Of a stretch of DNA of 64,000 nt, positions 26,586 to 32,933 are shown piece after piece. The DNA is taken from the NCBI GenBank assembly GCA_024403615.1, contig JAKSRM010000001.1, forward strand, positions 62,001 through 126,000, given 5' to 3'. Position 1 is the first letter of the stretch. Each line of letters begins with the position of its first letter. Source of the stretch: Lachnospiraceae bacterium (lineage in GTDB: Bacteria; Bacillota; Clostridia; Lachnospirales; Lachnospiraceae). The notes beneath the pieces are model-generated. The model had not been told where the DNA came from, did not search any database, and was given only the letters and a program-made list of their open reading frames with translations. Position numbers and translations under genes: made by a program.

Positions 26586-28727
26586 ATGAAAAGATTATTT
26601 GACAGAGTATTAGACGGATCATCCGAAATGATGGTCAGAGCCGAAAGAAGTATCGACGAAGTTGAAGCGAAATACGGCTTAGACGCCCCTGTTTTACTGC
26701 CGGAAACAGCCTATAACTGTGCAGTCAATCTGGCATATAAAGGAACAAAAATTTCTACTGTTGCAGATCTGCGGAATGCCCTTGATGTTATTGAAGGCAT
26801 GATTAAAAAGAGACAGAACACAACAGCAATTTTCAATGCAGGTATTGCAACTGCCATGTCTGCAGAGATTATTGAGGCCTGCAAATATGTAGGTACTGCA
26901 ACTCCATATGAAGGCACTCCTTACCACGGACATTTCAGCGATGCAGAAGTTCGTGAATTAGGTGTTCCTCTGGTAACCGGAGACATTCCTGGTTTCGTTG
27001 TAATTATTGACGAAGCTCCATCCGATGAAGAAGCTGCAGAATTAATTAAAGGTTACCAGTCCAGAGGAATCTTCGTATTCCTGATTGGTAAGATTATTGA
27101 CCAGGCTTTGAGAATGGGCGTAAACATGGGATTCCCAGTACGTGTCGTAGCCGTAGGTCAGGACATTTGGTCTGTAGCCCATATCATTTCTTTCTGCGAT
27201 AGAGCAGCTATGATTTTCGGCGCAATCGAGCCAGGTGACTGGGACGGATTCCAGGAGTACACCTTTGTAAGATTACGTGCTTTTGTTAACGCTTTTAAAC
27301 CGGTAAGAGATATGACCGTTGCCTGTGGTGGCGGCGCAATCGCTTTAGGCTTCCCGGTTATTACCAATGATACCAATGACATGTGGCGCGTTCCGAAGTC
27401 TCTGATTATTCAGGAGAATACAAAAGATTTTATTGAGACTTCCTTAGAAGCTCGTGACATTAAGATTAAAATTACCAATATTGATATTCCAACCGCTTAT
27501 TCTTCTGCTTTTGAAGGAGAAATCGTTCGTAAGAAAGATATGCAGGTTGACTTTGATACTTCCAGAGTGGATGGTTTCGAATTAGTAAGAAGCTGTGCAA
27601 TCAACGAAGTAGAGGATCATAAGATTACTGTTGTTGGTCCGGATATTGACGAAGTAGAACCAGGCAGCGTTATGAACTTAGGTGTTCTGGTAGAAGTTTA
27701 CGGAAAATCTTTCCAGCCAGATTTCGAGCCGGTTATTGAGCGTAAATTCCACGAATTCATTAACAAGGCAGAAGGTATTATGCATACCGGCCAGAGAGAT
27801 ATTATCCGTGTACGTGTTAACAAATCTGCTTTTGAGGCAGGCTTCCGTATGAAACATTACGGCGAAATCCTTTACGCAAAAGTTAAGAGCGAATACGAAA
27901 AAGTTGTTGATAAATGTCAGGTTACAATTTTCACAGACCCTGCTCAGTGTAAAGAATTAAGAGCTGCAGCGAATGTAAAATATGATGAGCGTGACGCACG
28001 TCTTGCAAACCTTACGGATGAGAGCGTTGATCAGTTCTATACCTGTATTTTATGTCAGGCCTTCTCACCATCTCATGTATGTATCGTAACTCCAGAACGT
28101 TTAGGACTTTGCGGTGCAGTTTCATGGCTGGATGCGAAAGCAACCAACGAATTAGACCCAACGGGACCTTGCCAGATTGTTACAAAAGAAAGAGTGATTG
28201 ACGAAAGAGTTGGCGCTTACGAAGACGTTAACGAGGCAGTAAGAGAGTACTCTCACGGCGCTTTAGAGCAGGTAACTTTATATTCTATCTTAGAAGATCC
28301 TATGACAAGCTGCGGTTGCTTCGAATGTATCTGCGGTATTGAACCGATGACCAGTGGCTTTGCCATTGTAAATCGTGAACATACTGGCATGACTCCTTTA
28401 GGAATGACCTTCTCCGAGATGGCTTCCATGACTGGTGGCGGTATCCAGACTCCTGGATATATGGGACACGGCAAGCATTTCATCGCTTCTAAGAAGTTCC
28501 TGAAAGCCGAAGGCGGCGTAGCAAGAATCGTATGGATGCCAAAGGCTCTGAAGGATGTTGTAAGAAATAAACTGGATAAGACCGCGATGGATCTTTACGG
28601 AATTGAAAACTTCACCGATATGATCGCTGATGAAACCGTAATGAACGATCCTGGTGATCCAGGCGAACTGATGGAATACCTTGCAAGCGTAGGCCATCCA
28701 GTATTAGAACTGGAGCCATTGCTGTAA
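26586..28727 (+). CDS. acsB: acetyl-CoA synthase (CODH/ACS alpha subunit)
   Basis: 713 residues. It condenses CO, a corrinoid-bound methyl group and CoA into acetyl-CoA, or cleaves acetyl-CoA in reverse. The A-cluster is intact: C487, C490, C499 and C509 bind the 4Fe-4S, and C576-G-C578 (TSCGCFECI) hold the distal nickel. All lie exactly 19 residues earlier than in the Moorella enzyme. The first ~300 residues form the CODH-contacting domain with the CO tunnel. The operon holds only cooS, cooC and acsB. The corrinoid protein (acsC, acsD) and methyltransferase (acsE) genes are not in this window. A terminator follows at 28771. Confidence 0.96.
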   Translation: MKRLFDRVLDGSSEMMVRAERSIDEVEAKYGLDAPVLLPETAYNCAVNLAYKGTKISTVADLRNALDVIEGMIKKRQNTTAIFNAGIATAMSAEIIEACKYVGTATPYEGTPYHGHFSDAEVRELGVPLVTGDIPGFVVIIDEAPSDEEAAELIKGYQSRGIFVFLIGKIIDQALRMGVNMGFPVRVVAVGQDIWSVAHIISFCDRAAMIFGAIEPGDWDGFQEYTFVRLRAFVNAFKPVRDMTVACGGGAIALGFPVITNDTNDMWRVPKSLIIQENTKDFIETSLEARDIKIKITNIDIPTAYSSAFEGEIVRKKDMQVDFDTSRVDGFELVRSCAINEVEDHKITVVGPDIDEVEPGSVMNLGVLVEVYGKSFQPDFEPVIERKFHEFINKAEGIMHTGQRDIIRVRVNKSAFEAGFRMKHYGEILYAKVKSEYEKVVDKCQVTIFTDPAQCKELRAAANVKYDERDARLANLTDESVDQFYTCILCQAFSPSHVCIVTPERLGLCGAVSWLDAKATNELDPTGPCQIVTKERVIDERVGAYEDVNEAVREYSHGALEQVTLYSILEDPMTSCGCFECICGIEPMTSGFAIVNREHTGMTPLGMTFSEMASMTGGGIQTPGYMGHGKHFIASKKFLKAEGGVARIVWMPKALKDVVRNKLDKTAMDLYGIENFTDMIADETVMNDPGDPGELMEYLASVGHPVLELEPLL

Positions 28728-28770
28728 GTTGAAGAATACATCGTTATACGGTGTAAACAAATGATTCCTG

Positions 28771-28803
28771 GGCTGCTGCAATTTATTTTGCAGCAGCCTT
28801 TTT
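28771..28803 (+). terminator. Rho-independent terminator after acsB
   Basis: GGCTGCTGCAA (28771-28781) and TTGCAGCAGCC (28788-28798) form an 11-bp perfect stem with a 6-nt loop, followed by TTTTT. It ends the cooS-cooC-acsB transcript before the repeat array. Confidence 0.9.
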
Positions 28804-28819
28804 ACGTGAAATCTGTTTT

Positions 28820-29095
28820 GTACCACCGAAATTAGAAAATATCAATATTGGTGGTACATTTTTTTATCTAAAATCTGTTTTGTACCACCAAAAACAAAAA
28901 TCTTAAATTTCGGTGGCAAGAGTAGGGGAATGGCGTACCACCAAAAACAAAAAAATGGAAAACAGGTGGTAAAATGACCTGGTGAATAAAAAATCTGTAC
29001 CACCGAAATCGAGGAAAATAGATTTGGGTGGTAATAAATAAAAAAGATAATAAAAACTGTACCACCGATTAAAGAAAAAGAAGATTTGGGTGGTA
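28820..29095. repeat. array of five inverted repeats with constant 22-nt spacer and 62-bp period
   Basis: Left arms GTACCACC start at 28820, 28882, 28935, 28997 and 29059, spaced 62, 53, 62 and 62 bp. Each is followed after exactly 22 nt by GGTGG, usually extended to GGTGGTA (28850, 28912, 28965, 29027, 29089). The five 22-nt interiors differ in sequence but are all A-rich on the plus strand. Between units lie 27 nt (18 in the shorter one), often including AAATCTGT. Units 1 and 5 are followed by T-runs. A lone GGTGG sits at 29106-29110. No open frame or known element explains it. It fills most of the 522-bp gap between acsB and hemW. Confidence 0.9.
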
Positions 29096-29140
29096 TTTTT
29101 TATTTGGTGGACAATTGTGCTATAAGGTAAACGTAATTGC

Positions 29141-29235
29141 GAGGCATAAAATTAGTCTGTTGGGGAAAACCTAATGCATAAAAAACTACTAAGGGGTGGA
29201 AATCACAAATAACTGGCGTGATGGATGAGATTAGG
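29141..29235 (+). promoter_or_regulatory. possible structured leader of hemW with alternative pairings
   Basis: ATTAG (29151-29155) can pair with CTAAT (29171-29175). The same CCTAAT (29170-29175) can instead pair with ATTAGG (29230-29235), enclosing ATCAC/GTGAT (about 29202-29222). These two folds exclude each other, as in attenuators and riboswitches. No named riboswitch class is recognised and the pairings are short, so this may be chance. Confidence 0.3.
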
Positions 29236-29249
29236 TTAAAATAAACACT

Positions 29250-30545
29250 ATGGAAAGAGAACTTGAATTATATATCCACATACCGTTTTGCGTACGCAAA
29301 TGCAACTATTGCGACTTCGTATCCTTTGCAGGAAAAGAAGACGCTTATGAAAGTTATGTACAGGCTCTTTGTAACGAAATCGCTATGTACAAATCCGTTT
29401 ATAAAGATTGTAAAATTCGTTCCATCTATATTGGCGGAGGAACTCCGACGGTTCTGTCCGAGGAACAGATGGAGCGGATTGTAAAAAGCCTGGAAGACAG
29501 TTTTACGATTACAGGAACGAAACATAAAAGAAAAAATGTTTTCTCCAAAAAAATATTGCGACCGACCACAGAATTTTCCATGGAGTGTAATCCGGGAGCC
29601 GTAACGAAAGAAAAATTAAAGGCCTTTAAAGACTTGGGAATTAACCGGATGAGCTTCGGCCTTCAGTCCATTAATGCAAATGAACTGAAAATGCTGGGAA
29701 GAATCCATACTTACGAGGACTTCGTAAAAAGCTTTGAAGATGCCAGAGAAGCCGGCTTTGACAACATTAACGTAGATTTAATGCAGGCCCTTCCGGGACA
29801 GACCTTAGCTAGCTGGGAATTGACTTTAAGCCAGGTTGCTATGTGGCATCCGGAACATATCAGCGCCTATTCTTTGATTATTGAAGAGGGCACCAACTTT
29901 AGTAAATGGCTGAAAAAAGGAAAGACTTTGGCGGGCGAAGAACAATCGGGAATCAAAATGCCGGATGGACAATTAGGTCTTCTTCCTACAGAGGGCGAGG
30001 AGCGGGAAATCTATTATTTCACAAAAGATTTCCTGGAAAAATCGAAATATAAACGATATGAAATTTCCAACTATGCGATTGAAGGCTTTGACTGCGTTCA
30101 TAATTTAGGCTATTGGCAGAGAAAGAATTATCTGGGTTTAGGCCTGAATGCTTCTAGCATGGTGGATAATACTCGTTGGAAAAACACGGCAGATTTGAAT
30201 AAATACATGGATACTTTCTTGCATTTAGATGAGCTTCAGCAAACCGAAGGCGGAGAAACCCTTGGAAATCTGCTGATTACAAAGGGAATTCTGGAAGACT
30301 ACCACAAGCTTTCCCGAAAAGAGCAGATGGAAGAGCATATGTTCTTAGGCTTACGACAAACCGAAGGAATCAGTATGACGGAATTTATTGATATTTTCCA
30401 TCAGGATATGATTACGGTTTATGGAGAGGCTCTGGACAAGCTGTATGCGGAAGGTCTTGTGGAATTAGCAGAGGACAACATCCGCTTGACGGATAAGGGC
30501 GTAGATGTAAGTAACGTGGTGCTGTCGGAATTTCTGCTAGATTAA
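29250..30545 (+). CDS. hemW: radical SAM haem chaperone HemW (coproporphyrinogen oxidase-like)
   Basis: 431 residues. The radical-SAM cluster cysteines are C14, C18 and C21 in FCVRKCNYCDF. HNLGYW (from H284) is the HNxxYW haem-binding motif that separates HemW from the oxygen-independent oxidase HemN. GGGTPT follows the cluster loop, as usual. HemW hands haem to target proteins and is not itself an oxidase. It is about 50 residues longer than typical because of two insertions, one after residue 85 (basic) and one near 225-250. No clear ribosome binding site precedes the ATG (AACACT). The gene stands alone between the repeat array and rplS. Confidence 0.9.
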   Translation: MERELELYIHIPFCVRKCNYCDFVSFAGKEDAYESYVQALCNEIAMYKSVYKDCKIRSIYIGGGTPTVLSEEQMERIVKSLEDSFTITGTKHKRKNVFSKKILRPTTEFSMECNPGAVTKEKLKAFKDLGINRMSFGLQSINANELKMLGRIHTYEDFVKSFEDAREAGFDNINVDLMQALPGQTLASWELTLSQVAMWHPEHISAYSLIIEEGTNFSKWLKKGKTLAGEEQSGIKMPDGQLGLLPTEGEEREIYYFTKDFLEKSKYKRYEISNYAIEGFDCVHNLGYWQRKNYLGLGLNASSMVDNTRWKNTADLNKYMDTFLHLDELQQTEGGETLGNLLITKGILEDYHKLSRKEQMEEHMFLGLRQTEGISMTEFIDIFHQDMITVYGEALDKLYAEGLVELAEDNIRLTDKGVDVSNVVLSEFLLD

Positions 30546-30588
30546 GGAAAAAACCGTTAAAAAAGGCCGAAAAATAAAGAAAAAGTCC

Positions 30589-30618
30589 TTGCAAAGGGCT
30601 AATTGCTATGATAAACTA
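30589..30618 (+). promoter_or_regulatory. promoter of rplS
   Basis: TTGCAA (30589-30594), an 18-nt spacer and TAAACT (30613-30618). The same TAAACT hexamer follows a perfect TTGACA at 41660, which supports its use as a -10 in this genome. Confidence 0.5.
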
Positions 30619-30716
30619 ATCGGGCTGTGAAACAGATGGTCCGCTTTTACCAGGTGCTCATGTGGGTGCCGAAGACGTATTAAGAACATCGAATTTTGAA
30701 TTAGGAGGTCACACAC
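30619..30716 (+). promoter_or_regulatory. rplS leader, possible L19 autoregulatory RNA
   Basis: The ~98-nt leader holds short hairpins (CTGT/ACAG, then TGGT/ACCA across CCGCTTT) and a GGGTGCCGAAGACG stretch before an AGGAGGT ribosome binding site at 30703-30709. Ribosomal protein L19 leaders are known in Bacillota. The assignment rests on position and partial resemblance, not on a covariance search. Confidence 0.4.
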
Positions 30717-31064
30717 ATGAACGAAATCATTAAGAAGATCGAGGCAGGTCAGCTGAAAGAGAAAGTTGACGACTTCAGAGTAGGTGATACAGTTAGAGTA
30801 TCAGCCAAGATCAAAGAAGGCAACAGAGAAAGAATCCAGATTTTTGAGGGAGTAGTTCTCAAGAGACAGAATGGCGGAGCTAGAGAAACATTCACAGTTA
30901 GAAAAACTTCTAACGGTATCGGTGTTGAAAAGACATGGCCATTACATTCACCAACAATCGAAAAAATCGAAGTAGTAAGAAGGGGTAAGATTCGTCGTGC
31001 AAAACTGAACTACTTAAGAGACCGTGTTGGTAAAGCTGCTAAGGTTAAAGAAGTTTTAAGATAA
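30717..31064 (+). CDS. rplS: 50S ribosomal protein L19
   Basis: 115 residues, the normal bacterial length. It is a basic protein of the 30S-50S interface. The family blocks [55 protein letters not shown] and [19 protein letters not shown] run without interruption. A strong AGGAGGT site precedes the ATG. It has its own promoter, leader and terminator. trmD and rimM, often upstream of rplS in Bacillota, are not adjacent here. Confidence 0.98.
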   Translation: MNEIIKKIEAGQLKEKVDDFRVGDTVRVSAKIKEGNRERIQIFEGVVLKRQNGGARETFTVRKTSNGIGVEKTWPLHSPTIEKIEVVRRGKIRRAKLNYLRDRVGKAAKVKEVLR

Positions 31065-31092
31065 TTTAACCAAGAGAATGATTTAAAAATTT

Positions 31093-31128
31093 GCGTTATG
31101 TATGATTTCGTACATAACGCATTTTTTT
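31093..31128 (+). terminator. Rho-independent terminator after rplS
   Basis: GCGTTATGTA (31093-31102) and TACATAACGC (31111-31120) pair perfectly across an 8-nt loop, followed by A and seven T. Confidence 0.9.
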
Positions 31129-31147
31129 AGTTTACCGTTCCCCTTCG

Positions 31148-31176
31148 TTGAAATAAACCAATTATTTTGGTACAAT
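31148..31176 (+). promoter_or_regulatory. promoter of rbgA, predicted to give a leaderless transcript
   Basis: TTGAAA (31148-31153), a 17-nt spacer and TACAAT (31171-31176). Transcription would start about 31183, only 2 nt before the ATG at 31185, and no Shine-Dalgarno sequence is present. Confidence 0.6.
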
Positions 31177-31184
31177 AAACCATT

Positions 31185-32057
31185 ATGAATTTTCAATGGT
31201 ATCCTGGTCATATGACCAAAGCAAAAAGACAGATGATGGAGGATATAAAGCTGATTGACCTGGTCATTGAGCTTTTAGACGCGAGGGTTCCTTTAAGCTC
31301 GCGTAATCCAGATATTGACGAGATTGCAGGAAGCAAGGCTCGTCTGATTTTATTGAATAAAACCGATTTGGCAGATAAAAAGGAAACGGAACAATGGTTC
31401 CGTTATTTCGAGGACAAAGGCCTGAATGTCTGCATGATTAATTCCAAGAATTTTGGTGACATGAAGCAGATTAATGCCATTGTCCAGAAAGCCTGCGCGG
31501 CAAAAATTGAACGAGACCGGAAAAGAGGAATTAAAAACCGTCCGGTTCGTGCCATGGTAGTAGGGATTCCAAATGTAGGCAAGTCTACGTTTATTAATAC
31601 CTATGCGAAAAAGGCAGTGGCAAAGACCGGAAATAAGCCGGGCGTTACGACAGGAAAACAATGGATTCGTTTAAGTTCTACCTTGGAACTTTTAGATACG
31701 CCGGGTATTTTATGGCCGAAATTTGAAGACCAAAGCGTAGGTCTGAAGCTGGCTCTGATTGGCTCTATTAAGGACGAAATTATGAATATAGAAGAACTCG
31801 CCATGGAACTGATAAAAGTCCTTGAAAAGCGCTATCCGGGCCTGATTTCCAGCTTCTACGGTCTGGAAAACATCGATTATGATAAATACCCAGTGAAACC
31901 GGAAGCTGCAGTACTAGAAGCCATCGGAACGGTCCGTGGTTGCGTTGCCAAGGGCGGCGAAATCGACTTCTTAAAGGCGGCAAATCTTCTGTTGGAGAAC
32001 TTCCGAAACGGAAAACTGGGACAGCTTTCCTTAGAAAGCCCTGAAGAATACGAATAA
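31185..32057 (+). CDS. rbgA: ribosome biogenesis GTPase RbgA (YlqF)
   Basis: 290 residues with the circularly permuted GTPase order of the YlqF/YawG group: G4 NKTD at 58-61 comes before G1 GIPNVGKST at about 127 and G3 DTPG. The opening NFQWYPGHMTKAKRQM is highly typical. It assists late 50S subunit assembly (L16 incorporation). The ATG lies about 9 nt after the -10 hexamer and has no ribosome binding site, suggesting a leaderless mRNA. ftsY follows after 18 bp, so it leads an operon running to recO. Confidence 0.95.
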   Translation: MNFQWYPGHMTKAKRQMMEDIKLIDLVIELLDARVPLSSRNPDIDEIAGSKARLILLNKTDLADKKETEQWFRYFEDKGLNVCMINSKNFGDMKQINAIVQKACAAKIERDRKRGIKNRPVRAMVVGIPNVGKSTFINTYAKKAVAKTGNKPGVTTGKQWIRLSSTLELLDTPGILWPKFEDQSVGLKLALIGSIKDEIMNIEELAMELIKVLEKRYPGLISSFYGLENIDYDKYPVKPEAAVLEAIGTVRGCVAKGGEIDFLKAANLLLENFRNGKLGQLSLESPEEYE

Positions 32058-32075
32058 ACAATACCGGAGGAATAT

Positions 32076-32933
32076 ATGGGATTTTTTTCAAGATTGTTTA
32101 ACAGCGGTGCAAAAATAGATGATGATTATTATGAAGAGGTGGAAGAAACCTTATTCATGGGAGACATGGGCGTAAAGGCAACGGAAGAACTGGTGGAAAG
32201 CCTGAAACTAAACGTTCTTTACCGGGAAGTAAAAAACCAGGACGATGCCAAAGCTTTTATGATTTCAAAGATTGCGGAAATCATGACCCAGCCAGAAGAC
32301 CTGTATGATTTTGAAAATCAAAAGAGTGCTGTTCTTGTTATTGGTGTAAATGGCGTTGGAAAAACCACCAGCATTGGAAAACTGGCGAAGAGATATTCTG
32401 GAGAAGGAAAGAAGGTTATTTTAGCTGGTGCAGATACGTTCCGTGCAGCAGCTGCCGATCAGCTGAAAATCTGGTCTGAAAGAACCGGCTGCTTTATGGT
32501 TACTGGGAACGAAGGTTCAGACCCTGGTTCCGTTGTATTTGATGCTGCCCGTGCGGCAAAAGCCAGAGGCGCAGACTTAATGCTCTGTGATACGGCTGGC
32601 CGTCTCCATAATAAGAAAAATCTGATGAATGAGCTGGCAAAAATCGATAAGATTCTGGCAGCAGAATTTGGCGAAGCAGGACGGACCAACATTATCGTTC
32701 TGGATGCGACTACCGGCCAGAACGCTCTACAGCAGGCAAAAGAATTTAAAGAAATCATGAAAGTAGACGGAGTAATTCTTACGAAAATGGATGGTACTGC
32801 CAAGGGTGGTATCGCTGTTGCCATTACGAAAGAATTGGGAATTCCGGTTATGTATATAGGCGTAGGAGAAGGGGCAGCGGATTTAGTACGCTTTAACCCT
32901 CAAGAATACGCGGAGGGATTATTTAATGAATAA
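32076..32933 (+). CDS. ftsY: signal recognition particle receptor FtsY
   Basis: 285 residues, a short FtsY lacking the long acidic A domain of E. coli. The NG domain is intact: helical N domain (about 5-75, including TLFMGDMGVKATEEL), Walker A GVNGVGKTT at 90-98, DTFRAAAADQL, DTAGR, and TKMDGTAKGG near the C-terminus. With Ffh it targets ribosomes making membrane proteins. CCGGAGG at 32064-32070 supports the start. The end overlaps the next gene by 8 bp. Confidence 0.96.
   Translation: MGFFSRLFNSGAKIDDDYYEEVEETLFMGDMGVKATEELVESLKLNVLYREVKNQDDAKAFMISKIAEIMTQPEDLYDFENQKSAVLVIGVNGVGKTTSIGKLAKRYSGEGKKVILAGADTFRAAAADQLKIWSERTGCFMVTGNEGSDPGSVVFDAARAAKARGADLMLCDTAGRLHNKKNLMNELAKIDKILAAEFGEAGRTNIIVLDATTGQNALQQAKEFKEIMKVDGVILTKMDGTAKGGIAVAITKELGIPVMYIGVGEGAADLVRFNPQEYAEGLFNE

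Noticed and set aside
28820..29110. CRISPR array
   Set aside because: Repeats are inverted pairs rather than 25-40 bp direct repeats, the period is uneven (53 or 62), there are only five units and no cas gene is near.
29141..29249. assignment to a named riboswitch class
   Set aside because: Pairings are short and no class-specific conserved core could be recognised; kept only as a possible structured leader.
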